Shown piece after piece: positions 7,191 through 15,877 of a stretch of DNA of 64,000 bases. The number at the start of each line of letters is the position of its first letter. Positions within the stretch are counted from its first letter, which is position 1. A model generated the notes under the pieces. That model was given only the letters and a program-made list of their open reading frames with translations, made no database searches and was not told the origin of the DNA. The DNA comes from Candidatus Woesearchaeota archaeon (GTDB lineage Archaea > Nanobdellota > Nanobdellia > Woesearchaeales > JAFGUC01), in contig JAFGUC010000024.1 of assembly GCA_016938695.1 (NCBI GenBank), positions 434,001 through 498,000 of the forward strand, given 5' to 3'. The position numbers and the translations under genes are program-made.

Positions 7191-8654
7191 TTATTTTCTC
7201 AAAATCTTCAAGACTAAGAAAACACCAACAACAAGTAATACTACGTTAAGGCCTGCAAGACCAACAACAAGTAATACATCATTAGTAGCTTCTTTGTCAT
7301 CTGATTTAGTATCTACAACAACTGGTTCATAACCGTTTAAAATATCGTCTGAACTAGTATTGTCAACAACAATATCAGATGGTTCGTCTTCTGAATTATC
7401 AACTGGAACAGTTGTTGTTTCTTCAACGCATTTTCCAATTTGTAATTCAACATAGTATTTTGAGTCATCAACTGGTTTGCTTTCACTATTGTCAGTAAAA
7501 AATTCAATAGTAAACAAGTAAGTTCCTGCTTTTGCGTCAGAAGGAATATCAACAGTTAAACTTCGTGACTGACTTTCTGAAGTGTCTGCATCCATATCGA
7601 TGTTTTTTTCAACATATGCATAATCAAGATCTTCATTATAAACATACATCATAATTTCATCTTCATCAGATCTTCCTGCGTTCATGAATTCAAGTCTCAT
7701 TTGTGCGGAATCATCACATGAAATTTGTGGGTTTACAAAAGAACTTTTAGCTAAGTAAATTTTCTCTTTTTGTTTTGAAAAACCAAGTTCCAAGTTGAAG
7801 ATATCTTCGTACTCATTGTCATCAATATCTACTCCTAGTACATCAAATACAAACATAAATGAATCTGATGTGGAATCTGATAATGAATCAATTGGAGCAG
7901 TAAAAGTTACTTCAACAGATTTTGTTCTAACTGAACCAGTTGAACTAATTCCTTTGACATCGTCAAAATCATAAGTTTCTTCATCAAAAAAAGATGTTTC
8001 GTCAGGTTCAAAACTTAATTCAACACTTGATAATTCAGCATCGCTGTTTTCATCATAATCTTTTTCAAACAAAAGATTTGCTACACTAACTTCTACAGTA
8101 ACATCTTCTTCTAAAGCAATTCCTGCAAGAGAAAGATCTCCATTATATAAATCTGCCAAGTAAAATTTCTTATTCTTTGCAGATGTACTAGTTGAAGACT
8201 GTGCGTCATAATCAACATCAACTTCAGTGATAAGTAATTTTTGAGTTGTTACGTAATTAGTAACTGATGCACTAACAGTTTTGCTGTTTGCAGAACCAGT
8301 AGTTGAAACATTATCATAATTGTAAGTACATGATACTTCCCAGTTCAAAACTTTCTTTTCAAATGGTGTAATTGTAAACTGGATGTAGTTAGTTCCAATA
8401 ACTCCAGGAACTGATGTGCCTGAAAGGCCTGTTCCAACAACATTACATACTACATTTGTGACGTTATATTCGCCAACAACTGGACCAAGCGTAAAACTTG
8501 CATTGACATTAGGTTCAGACAACACATAGTAACTAGTACTTGATGCACCGTCAACCTTTACTCCTGGATTAGTTGGAGTAATAGTTAATGCACTAACGCT
8601 CATAACACTTACAAAAAGTGCAATTACGAGCATAAACATTATTCCTTTTTTCAT
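7191..8654 (-). CDS. Secreted, C-terminally membrane-anchored surface protein
   Basis: A Sec signal peptide (MKKGIMFMLVIALFVSVMSVSA) leads into about 430 extracellular residues of acidic, Ser/Thr/Asp-rich beta-sandwich-like sequence. A C-terminal helix (VLLVVGLAGLNVVLLVVGVFLVL) with KILRK anchors it in the membrane. Near the end, one domain carries QISCDDSAQMRLEFMNAGR and EIGKC-like cysteines and looks like a CARDB/DUF11-type fold. An acidic stalk precedes the anchor. A TATA box (TTTATAAAG, about 8716-8724) and a GAGGGGG ribosome binding site support the ATG. It is convergent with the pilin-like operon and probably also part of the cell envelope. Function is unknown. Confidence 0.75.
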   Translation of the reverse strand: MKKGIMFMLVIALFVSVMSVSALTITPTNPGVKVDGASSTSYYVLSEPNVNASFTLGPVVGEYNVTNVVCNVVGTGLSGTSVPGVIGTNYIQFTITPFEKKVLNWEVSCTYNYDNVSTTGSANSKTVSASVTNYVTTQKLLITEVDVDYDAQSSTSTSAKNKKFYLADLYNGDLSLAGIALEEDVTVEVSVANLLFEKDYDENSDAELSSVELSFEPDETSFFDEETYDFDDVKGISSTGSVRTKSVEVTFTAPIDSLSDSTSDSFMFVFDVLGVDIDDNEYEDIFNLELGFSKQKEKIYLAKSSFVNPQISCDDSAQMRLEFMNAGRSDEDEIMMYVYNEDLDYAYVEKNIDMDADTSESQSRSLTVDIPSDAKAGTYLFTIEFFTDNSESKPVDDSKYYVELQIGKCVEETTTVPVDNSEDEPSDIVVDNTSSDDILNGYEPVVVDTKSDDKEATNDVLLVVGLAGLNVVLLVVGVFLVLKILRK

Positions 8655-8789
8655 TTTCTAAAAACCCCCTCTTATATGGTTTAATATGATGTAACTATCT
8701 GAAAGTAGATAAAAACTTTATAAATGTTTTGATAATTTTCACTATTTTAGAAGCTAAAACCTTAAAAATAAGAAGAATTAGAGAAAATA

Positions 8790-8984
8790 TTAATCTGCAG
8801 GTCCTTTATAAACCAATTCTTCCTTGCCACACTTAGGGCAACGGAATACATCGTAATTGATGTTCATAGACATACGAACGCCAGTTTTCTTCATTTCAAG
8901 AGTGCATTTTTTACAAATTTTAACTGGACCTTTCATAATCTTGTTATGATTCTCAATTAATTCATCAACATCAATATCTGTCAT
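8790..8984 (-). CDS. Small zinc-ribbon protein
   Basis: This protein of about 64 residues carries two CxxC knuckles, ICKKCTLEM and FRCPKCGKEEL, that form a zinc ribbon. Such small archaeal proteins often bind nucleic acid or larger complexes, but I cannot assign a role. The track starts at ATG 8996. A TTATTTAAAT box at 9008-9017 lies about 28 nt from the second ATG (8984, MTDIDVDELIENHN), which would make a leaderless transcript, so I chose that start; the 4-residue longer form is possible. It sits just downstream of tRNA-Arg. Confidence 0.7.
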   Translation of the reverse strand: MTDIDVDELIENHNKIMKGPVKICKKCTLEMKKTGVRMSMNINYDVFRCPKCGKEELVYKGPAD

Positions 8985-9032
8985 GGTAGAAATCATGGTG
9001 AATTGGATTTAAATAATTTTCTCTTGATGCAA

Positions 9033-9106
9033 CACCCTTGCCGGGATTCGAACCCGGGTCTTAGCCTCCGCAGGGCCACATTCTATCCAGACTATACTAC
9101 AAGGGT
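9033..9106 (-). tRNA. tRNA-Arg (anticodon GCG)
   Basis: Read on the minus strand, the acceptor stem is ACCCTTG/CAAGGGT, the discriminator is G (9033) and CCA is not encoded. The anticodon stem TGGCC/GGCTA carries loop CTGCGGA, giving GCG, and the T arm is CCGGG-TTCGAAT-CCCGG. The D-stem (GTAT/GAAT) has one A-A mismatch plus wobble pairs, which is weak but still cloverleaf-compatible. No intron is seen. It decodes CGC/CGU. Confidence 0.9.
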
Positions 9107-9152
9107 AAATGTCAACCTAGAAATAGAAATAATTTAAAAAATTTATTCAATT

Positions 9153-9422
9153 TTACAATATTGAACGAATCTTTTCTATGTTATCAGCAACTTCTTCACC
9201 TTTTTTTGTTAAGTGAAGTAATTTCAATCTGCCGTGTTTCTCAAAAATAACCAATTTCTTTTTTTCAATTTCATTTAGAATCTTTACAATATGAGAATAT
9301 GTGCAATCAATTGACTTAGCAAGCGCAGATGCATACATTGCGCCCTGATTCTCTCTTAGTGTAACAAGCATCATCGCCGGCTTAGGGCGAAAAAAAACAT
9401 TAAACATCTTATCGTCGACCAT
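9153..9422 (-). CDS. MarR-like winged-helix transcription regulator
   Basis: This wHTH protein of about 89 residues has the typical run MLVTLRENQGAMYASALAKS, CTYSHIVKILNEIEKKKLV (recognition helix) and the wing FEKHGRLKLLHLTKKGEEVADNI. It likely regulates nearby or metabolic genes, but no ligand domain is visible. The track's longer form would translate through a TATATATA box (about 9449-9466). ATG 9422 lies about 35-40 nt downstream of it and is preceded by a purine-rich GGAAAGGGAATAG, so I shortened the gene. Confidence 0.75.
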   Translation of the reverse strand: MVDDKMFNVFFRPKPAMMLVTLRENQGAMYASALAKSIDCTYSHIVKILNEIEKKKLVIFEKHGRLKLLHLTKKGEEVADNIEKIRSIL

Positions 9423-9531
9423 TTCTATTCCCTTTCCATAAACTATTTTTTTGTATATATATTTTGTGTTTGTTATTTTGAAGTGTATCACATTCAAAAA
9501 CTCAAAACGTATTTAAAATTTTTGTTTCTGT

Positions 9532-10203
9532 TTAAGTGGTAATTTCAAATGTTGTGGCAATTGTTGCAGGGCTTCTTCTCCCAACCTTTGGGCCATCATA
9601 TCTGTAAAATCCTGCCTCCTTAAGTGAGTCTTTAACAACTCTTGCACAGCTGTACGTTGTTAATACGCAGTATTCTTCACATAATTTTTTGATTAAGCGA
9701 AAAATTTCAGGTGTCCATAATTCTGGTTTTTTTGCAGGTGAAAAAGAATCATACATAACAATATCAAATCTTGAGTGAATTTTTTCCAATGCATCATATG
9801 CATCCGTAACAAAAAAGGTTACATTAAATTTATTCTGTTTAAGCTTATCATAATACTCATCTAATAAAGGATATTCTTTCACATCTAGTTTTATTCCTTT
9901 TGCCACTTCAATAATGTTTGGATCTTTTTCAATTGCAACAACTTTTATTTCTCCAGTATATTTTAGTGATTCTTTCAAATAATAAATTATTGCAAGAGTA
10001 TTATACCCCAAACCATAATACATGTCTAAAATCGAGATTGATTCCATTTTTAGAATAGATTTAACTTTATTTAAAGTGTCGCAAGCAGGAATTGCAAATT
10101 TTTTGAAAGATTCTTCAATTGCACCACTAGTTGAGTGATATGTTTCATCAACTTCTTCATTGTAAAAAGTTAATGAGTTGTCTTTTGTTTCAATTTGTTT
10201 CAT
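9532..10203 (-). CDS. MnmC-like (DUF752) SAM-dependent methyltransferase
   Basis: This is a Rossmann methyltransferase. LDMYYGLGYNTLAI is the SAM loop and VVAIEKDP the acidic loop. FDIVMYDSFSPAKKPELWTPEIF is the signature of the MnmC methyltransferase domain, which finishes 5-methylaminomethyl-uridine at tRNA wobble position 34. YSCARVVKDSLKEAGF and VGRRSPATIA match the family C-terminus. At 223 residues it contains only the methyltransferase half, without the FAD oxidase domain of bacterial MnmC, as is usual in stand-alone DUF752 proteins. It overlaps the upstream radical-SAM gene by 4 nt (ATGA), so the two are translationally coupled and may act on the same RNA pathway. Confidence 0.85.
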   Translation of the reverse strand: MKQIETKDNSLTFYNEEVDETYHSTSGAIEESFKKFAIPACDTLNKVKSILKMESISILDMYYGLGYNTLAIIYYLKESLKYTGEIKVVAIEKDPNIIEVAKGIKLDVKEYPLLDEYYDKLKQNKFNVTFFVTDAYDALEKIHSRFDIVMYDSFSPAKKPELWTPEIFRLIKKLCEEYCVLTTYSCARVVKDSLKEAGFYRYDGPKVGRRSPATIATTFEITT

Positions 10204-12374
10204 TTTAAAACCGTGGTGTCAAGGAATCTTCCCATAATGTAATACAACTCATTTTCATTTATTGCATTAAATAATATCTTGTCATTTTCAAATTTTATTT
10301 TCTTGTCCCAAAACAATTCATTTAATTCAAAATAAAAATCATCTAATATATTTCGTTTAAAATAGTTATTATATTTTGAAATGCTAATCTCAAATCTTGT
10401 TACAGCTTCATCGCAAATGAATTTTATCTTAGTATAATTTTTTTTGAATTTAAATAAAGTATATTCATAATCTTTAAAATATTTAGGAATATTTTTCTCA
10501 AACATCACATCGACGATGTCCTTAGGTTTAAACATGTATATTCCAACATTATTAATGTGTGATTGTGCAACAAACCCAAGTCCCAATATTGAATGTGGAA
10601 CACTCTTAAAATTAGCATAATAATGTGGTGATAAGATATTCCATTCAGGAGATCTAAAATGCATTGGTTGGATTTTACTTGTTTGATTACTATAATTAAT
10701 ATTTGGTGTATATCCTAATTCTTTTGATAGAACAATAATTTTAGATGAAAACTCTTCAAAGAATTTATTACAATCTTGAAGATAATTCTCAGGTAATTTT
10801 TCAACAAGAAATTTGTTGCTAATCTTCAAAGGATAAATAGTAATTAATGTTGGTTTAAGTTCAACTAACTTCTCAAATGATTTGCAGAGTTTATCTGGTG
10901 TGTCAAAAGGTAATCCCATTATTAAATCCGCATTGATATATTTTATTTTCGTCTGTCTAACATCACTAAAAAATCTTATTATGTGTTCTTCAGTTGTGTA
11001 ACGTAAATTTTTTTTAAGAACATCATTATCTAGAGATTGAACACCAATAGAAACTTTATTAAATCCATGTTTTTCAAATATTCGTAATTTTGAAAGTGTT
11101 GATGATTCAGCATTAAATTCAAATGATTTTACCGCATTGTCTACAAATGAAAAAGAATTATTAAGTTTAGTCAAAAGTTTTTCTAACAATTCTTCTTTAA
11201 GTATTGATGGTGTTCCGCCCCCAATTGCCAATGCGATAAATTTTGTATCCTTAAATTTCTTTGAGAAGATGTCAATTTCTTCACATAAATCTTCAATATA
11301 TTTGGCATGAATGTTATCATCAACACAGCACAAAGAAGGGTATATGCAGAATTTACAATTTGTTTTGCAGTATGGAATTTGCACATAAATAGATAAGTCT
11401 TTAGTATCGATTTCAACTTTTCTATTATCTACATATTCTTCCCAAAGTTCAAGTATTTCATCTCTTGTTTTAACGATTCCTTCCTTTTCAATCAAGAAAT
11501 CTGTAAAAATTGAATAAATACTCTCGATAGTCGAGGTTTGTTTTTTTTGTTTTGCAAATACTTTTTGATGTATTAGTTTTTGCAATTGAACAAATCTAAA
11601 ACTTGATGCAATAGTTCGTTTGATTTGTACAATATTTTTCAAGAAAATCGCAGAATCAATCTCGTAAGGTTTAACAATAATATTTTTATTCAAACTAGTA
11701 GTATCGCAAAATTTATTTAAAGAACATTTTGAACATTGTTCTGGAATATCAATTTCTGTAATATTTTGTGATATCACATCTAAAGTTTGTTGTTGTGCAT
11801 AAAAGTTATTGAATTCAAATCCCTTTAGGGCGCACAAAGGTATATTTTTTACAACGAATCTAATTTCTTTTTGCTGTAATTTATGTAATAATTTTTTGTA
11901 TGCATCAATGTCAGTTATTTTAGAAAATTCAATATTTTTAATAGTATTTTCAGATATTATTCGTTCAATTAAAGTAAGCGAAATTTTTTCAAAGCTAACA
12001 AAGAATTTTAAGTGATTGGTATTTAAAAATTTTAATATTTCAGTATCAAAAACAGGATTATCGATTAAGATTTTTACTCGTATAAATGGATAATTTGAAA
12101 ATAGTCCTAATGTTTTTAGGTCAGTTTTAGCAATATTAACAGAAATCAAGAAATCGTTTGTAAACTTTTCAATAAAGTCAAAGAAATTTTCAAGAATAGA
12201 ATAATCTATTAAATTCGAATCAAAATTAATTAATGAAAATTCATGTACATCTAAACCTTGGATATAATCTAAGAACTCATTAGATTCAAATTTTGTTTCA
12301 GAAGATTCAAAAAATTCAAACTCTGAAATTTTCTGCAAAATCCTAAATCCAAACCCCCCGAAGTGAAATTCCAT
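10200..12374 (-). CDS. Large radical-SAM protein: HemW-like domain after a cluster-less N-terminal half
   Basis: The C-terminal half, from about residue 325, is a HemW/coproporphyrinogen-oxidase-like radical-SAM enzyme: YVQIPYCKTNCKFCIYPSL (CxxxCxxC near residues 338-345), LAIGGGTPSIL, FNAESSTLSKL, VSIGVQSLDNDVLKK and ADLIMGLPFDTP. The N-terminal 220 residues look like a degenerate beta/alpha barrel without a CxxxCxxC. It closes with CSKCSLNKFC at residues 212-222, resembling a SPASM/Twitch-type cysteine cluster. The gene overlaps the MnmC-like gene by 4 nt and its own TATA-like box (TATTTAAGA) lies near 12400. True coproporphyrinogen oxidation is unlikely, since no haem genes are seen. The substrate is unknown; the context hints at RNA or cofactor modification. 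Confidence 0.8.
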   Translation of the reverse strand: MEFHFGGFGFRILQKISEFEFFESSETKFESNEFLDYIQGLDVHEFSLINFDSNLIDYSILENFFDFIEKFTNDFLISVNIAKTDLKTLGLFSNYPFIRVKILIDNPVFDTEILKFLNTNHLKFFVSFEKISLTLIERIISENTIKNIEFSKITDIDAYKKLLHKLQQKEIRFVVKNIPLCALKGFEFNNFYAQQQTLDVISQNITEIDIPEQCSKCSLNKFCDTTSLNKNIIVKPYEIDSAIFLKNIVQIKRTIASSFRFVQLQKLIHQKVFAKQKKQTSTIESIYSIFTDFLIEKEGIVKTRDEILELWEEYVDNRKVEIDTKDLSIYVQIPYCKTNCKFCIYPSLCCVDDNIHAKYIEDLCEEIDIFSKKFKDTKFIALAIGGGTPSILKEELLEKLLTKLNNSFSFVDNAVKSFEFNAESSTLSKLRIFEKHGFNKVSIGVQSLDNDVLKKNLRYTTEEHIIRFFSDVRQTKIKYINADLIMGLPFDTPDKLCKSFEKLVELKPTLITIYPLKISNKFLVEKLPENYLQDCNKFFEEFSSKIIVLSKELGYTPNINYSNQTSKIQPMHFRSPEWNILSPHYYANFKSVPHSILGLGFVAQSHINNVGIYMFKPKDIVDVMFEKNIPKYFKDYEYTLFKFKKNYTKIKFICDEAVTRFEISISKYNNYFKRNILDDFYFELNELFWDKKIKFENDKILFNAINENELYYIMGRFLDTTVLK

Positions 12375-12420
12375 TATGAATGCAAAGTTGACCTTTTTCT
12401 TAAATACTTTTTGAATTTAA

Positions 12421-13923
12421 TTAAGTATTAGCAAATCTAGAAACCTTTTCAAAATGCAAGCCATAAATTGCTAATTCAATAACCAAAGGTAAAGCTCGGT
12501 GTTTAGTGAACATTGTTTTTAGCATTAATTTCCAATAATATTTTCTTGCTTTAGAAACAATACCAATTCTCCAAAAGCTCCTAAATAATGGTTTTAAATC
12601 CATGAATTTGAACTTAGCTTTAAATTTTGGAACATAATCATCAATTAGAACTTGTATTCTTTCATAATATTCTTTAGGAGAATAAATAGTTGATAATATT
12701 TTTTTATAACCTTCAATTAATTTAGCAGGATCCATTTTAGGAATAAAATTAAGATATGCGGATGTATTTTCACCATGTGAATCTTTTAAAAGTCGTCCTT
12801 CTTCTTTTAATCTCTGCCACAATCTTGTTTTAGGGAGTGCCTGTAAAACACCAACCATTGCAGTAACAACGCCTGTTTTTTGGATAAATTCAATTTGCCT
12901 CTCAAAGATATTATCTTTGTCATTATCAAAACCAACAATGAAACCTGCCATTACTTGTAAACCATGGTTGTGAATTTTTTTAACAGCTAAATCTACACTT
13001 CTAGTTGCATTTTGAGTTTTGCTACATTCGTTAAGACTATCCGCATCAGGTGTTTCAATACCTAAAAAGACTTTACTAAAATTCGCTTCAGTCATAAGAT
13101 TCATTAATTCTTCATCGTCAGCTAAATTGACACTAGCTTCAGTTAACAATTGAAAAGGATATTTGTGTTTTTTTTGCCAATCAATTAGTTCAGTAAGCAT
13201 TTTTTTAACATTCAACTTATTTCCAATAAAATTATCATCGACAACAAAAATTCCTCCTCGCCATCCTGCATTATATAATGCTTGAAACTCAGCAACAAAT
13301 TGAGATGGTGTTTTTGTTCTTGGCGTCCTGCCATTCATAATTATTATATCACAAAATTCGCAATCAAAAGGACATCCACGTGAATATTGAACCGGCATTG
13401 TGGCATATTTTTTCATATTAATTAATTTCCAATCCGGAACAGGAACTTTAGTAATATCTGGTCTATCGTACGAAGAATATATTTTTTTGAGTTCACCTTT
13501 TTTCAAATCCTCTAAAAATAGTGGCAGAGTTATTTCTGCTTCATTAAGAATATAATGGTCAACTCCAGTAAATTTTTCATGTCCTGTTGTAAAAACAGGT
13601 CCCCCAGCAATAACTGTCTTGCCAAGTTTATTGCACAAATTAATAATTTCTTGAGCGCTATCTTTTTGAACAATCATTGCACTAATAAAAACAAAATCTG
13701 CCCAAAGAATGTCTTTTTCAGATAAGTTTTTGATATTCAAATCAATTAATCTTTTATTCCAATTTTTAGGTAACATTGATGAAACAGTCATTAGACCTAA
13801 TGGAGGAAATGCTGCTTTTTTAGAAATAAATTTTAGCACATGTTTAAAACTCCAAAATGTATCTGGATACTTTGGATAGACCATAAGAATATTTTTATCT
13901 TGAAACTCTTTTTTTGTATGCAT
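12421..13923 (-). CDS. B12-binding-domain radical-SAM protein (DUF4070-type)
   Basis: The N-terminal 150 residues form a cobalamin-binding-like Rossmann domain (MVYPKYPDTFWSF, PPLGLMTVSSMLP, FVFISAMIVQKDSA, TVIAGGPVFTTG). The radical-SAM motif CPFDCEFC lies near residues 185-192 in YSRGCPFDCEFCDI, followed by VVDDNFIGNK, LGIETPDADSL and MAGFIVGFDND. The C-terminal 130 residues match the DUF4070-type tail found in this subgroup, which includes the hopanoid methylase HpnP and many proteins of unknown substrate. In an archaeon a lipid or tetrapyrrole-like substrate is possible but unproven. The cobalamin-riboswitch/adenosyltransferase locus near 35.7 kb shows that the cell handles B12, consistent with a B12-dependent enzyme here. 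Confidence 0.85.
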   Translation of the reverse strand: MHTKKEFQDKNILMVYPKYPDTFWSFKHVLKFISKKAAFPPLGLMTVSSMLPKNWNKRLIDLNIKNLSEKDILWADFVFISAMIVQKDSAQEIINLCNKLGKTVIAGGPVFTTGHEKFTGVDHYILNEAEITLPLFLEDLKKGELKKIYSSYDRPDITKVPVPDWKLINMKKYATMPVQYSRGCPFDCEFCDIIIMNGRTPRTKTPSQFVAEFQALYNAGWRGGIFVVDDNFIGNKLNVKKMLTELIDWQKKHKYPFQLLTEASVNLADDEELMNLMTEANFSKVFLGIETPDADSLNECSKTQNATRSVDLAVKKIHNHGLQVMAGFIVGFDNDKDNIFERQIEFIQKTGVVTAMVGVLQALPKTRLWQRLKEEGRLLKDSHGENTSAYLNFIPKMDPAKLIEGYKKILSTIYSPKEYYERIQVLIDDYVPKFKAKFKFMDLKPLFRSFWRIGIVSKARKYYWKLMLKTMFTKHRALPLVIELAIYGLHFEKVSRFANT

Positions 13924-13989
13924 ACCTTAAAATACCTAACAGCCTTTAAAAAAGCTCTGTTTAGACATATTATTTAGAAAAGGATAAGA

Positions 13990-14060
13990 TTTATAAAGGG
14001 TTGTCATTTCCATGAACTAAAACGACTGAGGCACATAATAGTTATGCGACCTATGGGAGG
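13990..14060 (+). promoter_or_regulatory. Promoter and leader of the S6e-aIF2gamma operon
   Basis: TTTATAAA at 13990-13997 predicts a start near 14018 and a leader of about 48 nt. The leader contains a small hairpin (CATAA-TAG-TTATG) and a strong GGGAGG ribosome binding site at 14055-14060. Unlike many genes here, this operon is not leaderless. Confidence 0.55.
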
Positions 14061-14065
14061 AAAAA

Positions 14066-14467
14066 ATGGCAATGAAAATAGTTATTTCTGATCCTAAAAA
14101 CGGTAAAACTCTACAAAGAGAATTAACTGAAGAACAGGCAGAAAATATGTACAATTGTAAAATTGGCGAAAAAATTGACGGATCAAAAGTTGGTTTAGAA
14201 GGTTACGAACTCGAAATTACAGGTGGTTCTGATTTCTGTGGATTTCCAATGAGAAAAGACCTTGATGGTTCTTTAAGAAAGAAAATTCTAGCAGTATCTG
14301 GAATTGGTCTAAAAAAGAAAGACAGCGGAATTCGAATTAGAAAAACTATCGCAGGAAATACAATTTACGAAAAAACAGCACAAATCAACGTTAAAGTTCT
14401 AAAAACAGGTTCAGAAGTTCTTTTCGAAGAAAAGAAAGAAGAAGCTGCTGAAGAAAAAGCTGAATAA
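14066..14467 (+). CDS. rps6e: 30S ribosomal protein S6e
   Basis: This is a component of the archaeal/eukaryotic small ribosomal subunit. The S6e signatures are clear: KIVISDPKNGKTLQREL, KIGEKIDGSKVGLEGYEL, ITGGSDFCGFPMRKDLDG and GIRIRKTIAGNTIYEKTAQINVKVL. At 133 residues it matches the short archaeal form, with a charged KKEEAAEEKAE tail. ATG 14066 is preceded by GGGAGGA. It is immediately followed by aIF2-gamma, a neighbour pair that recurs in archaeal genomes, and the two are probably co-transcribed. Confidence 0.97.
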   Translation: MAMKIVISDPKNGKTLQRELTEEQAENMYNCKIGEKIDGSKVGLEGYELEITGGSDFCGFPMRKDLDGSLRKKILAVSGIGLKKKDSGIRIRKTIAGNTIYEKTAQINVKVLKTGSEVLFEEKKEEAAEEKAE

Positions 14468-14507
14468 ATTTTTTTTTAATAATTATTTTTACGAGATGTA
14501 GAAAAAA

Positions 14508-15791
14508 ATGGTCGAGAAAAAAACTCCAACACGAAAAAAAGCAACTAAAAAGGAAGAAGTAATTCAAAAAATTCAACCTGAAGTTAACATTGGTTTGGTT
14601 GGACACGTTGATCACGGAAAAACTACATTAACTGAAAAATTATCTGGAAAATGGACAGATACTCATTCTGAAGAATTAAAACGTGGTATCACAATCAGAT
14701 TAGGTTATGCTAACGCAACCTTTAGAAAATGTCCAAAATGTAATGAATACACAATTGGCAAAATTTGTCCAAATATCTCTTGTAAAGGAGAAAAAACTGT
14801 GGTAACACGAAGTGTGTCTTTAGTTGATGCTCCAGGTCACGAAAGTTTAATGGCAACAATGCTTAGTGGTGCAACATTAATGGATGGTGCACTGTTATTA
14901 GTTGCTGCTAATGAAGAATGTCCTCAACCACAAACACGAGAACATTTAATGGCTCTTGAAATAATGGGCATAAAAAATGTAATTGTAGTCCAGAACAAAA
15001 TTGACATCGTAAGTGAAGAAGGTGCAATCAGTAATTACAATCAAATTAAAGAATTCTTAAAAGGTTCATCTTATGAGAATGCTCCAATTGTGCCTTTGTC
15101 TGCACAATTCAACGTTAACATTGATTTACTTATTAAAACAATTGAAGAAACAATTAAAACTCCTCAACGTCATAATGAAGAAAAACCAATGATGTTCGTT
15201 GCACGAAGTTTCGATATTAATCGACCAGGAACAATGCCTAAAGATTTACAAGGCGGTATTCTTGGAGGTGCATTAGCACAAGGTGAATTAAAAGTAGGAG
15301 ATTCTATTGAAATTAGACCAGGATACAAAGTCGTTAAAGAAAATAAAGAAATTTATATTCCATTAAAGACAAAAATAGTATCATTAAATTCAGGTTCAGA
15401 CAAGATGGAAACTGCAACTCCAGGTGGTTCAATTGGTGTAATGACTCAACTTGATCCAAGTGTAGTAAAAAGTGATAAACTTGCAGGTTCAATTCTTGGT
15501 AAAGAAGGTGAACTTCCAAAAGTTCATTATAGAATAGCATTAAAAGTCAATCTTTTAGAACGAGTTGTTGGTTCTAAAGAAGATATAAAAGTTGATCCAA
15601 TAAAAATGAGAGAAGTATTAATGCTTAATGTTAACTCTGCAGCAACCGTAGGAATCGTAGACAAATTAAGTAAAGATATTTTTGAGTGTAATTTAAAGAT
15701 TCCAATATGTGCTGACGCTGGAAGTAGAATTACAATATCTCGAAGAGTTGGAACACGATACCGATTAATAGGTTACGGAATTCTACAATAA
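14508..15791 (+). CDS. eif2g: Translation initiation factor 2 subunit gamma
   Basis: This GTPase subunit of aIF2 carries initiator Met-tRNA to the small ribosomal subunit. After a basic N-terminal extension (TPTRKKATKKEE) come G1 GLVGHVDHGKTTLTEKLSG, the zinc knuckle CPKCNEYTIGKICPNISC, G3 VDAPGHESLMATMLSGA, G4 VVQNKIDIV and G5 VPLSAQ, then beta-barrel domains II and III ending RYRLIGYGIL. At 427 residues it has the usual length. It directly follows S6e. The start ATG 14508 is supported by a short GAGATGTAG purine stretch. Confidence 0.97.
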   Translation: MVEKKTPTRKKATKKEEVIQKIQPEVNIGLVGHVDHGKTTLTEKLSGKWTDTHSEELKRGITIRLGYANATFRKCPKCNEYTIGKICPNISCKGEKTVVTRSVSLVDAPGHESLMATMLSGATLMDGALLLVAANEECPQPQTREHLMALEIMGIKNVIVVQNKIDIVSEEGAISNYNQIKEFLKGSSYENAPIVPLSAQFNVNIDLLIKTIEETIKTPQRHNEEKPMMFVARSFDINRPGTMPKDLQGGILGGALAQGELKVGDSIEIRPGYKVVKENKEIYIPLKTKIVSLNSGSDKMETATPGGSIGVMTQLDPSVVKSDKLAGSILGKEGELPKVHYRIALKVNLLERVVGSKEDIKVDPIKMREVLMLNVNSAATVGIVDKLSKDIFECNLKIPICADAGSRITISRRVGTRYRLIGYGILQ

Positions 15792-15877
15792 ATTTAATCA
15801 ATTTTATTCTAATCATCTTATTTTGCAAAAGATATAAAAAGAAATGCAACATAATAAACCATACAGAGGTGTAAACC

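Noticed and set aside
10200-12374. Coproporphyrinogen III oxidase (haem biosynthesis)
   Set aside because: Only general HemW-like motifs are present, with a large unrelated N-terminal half and no haem genes around.
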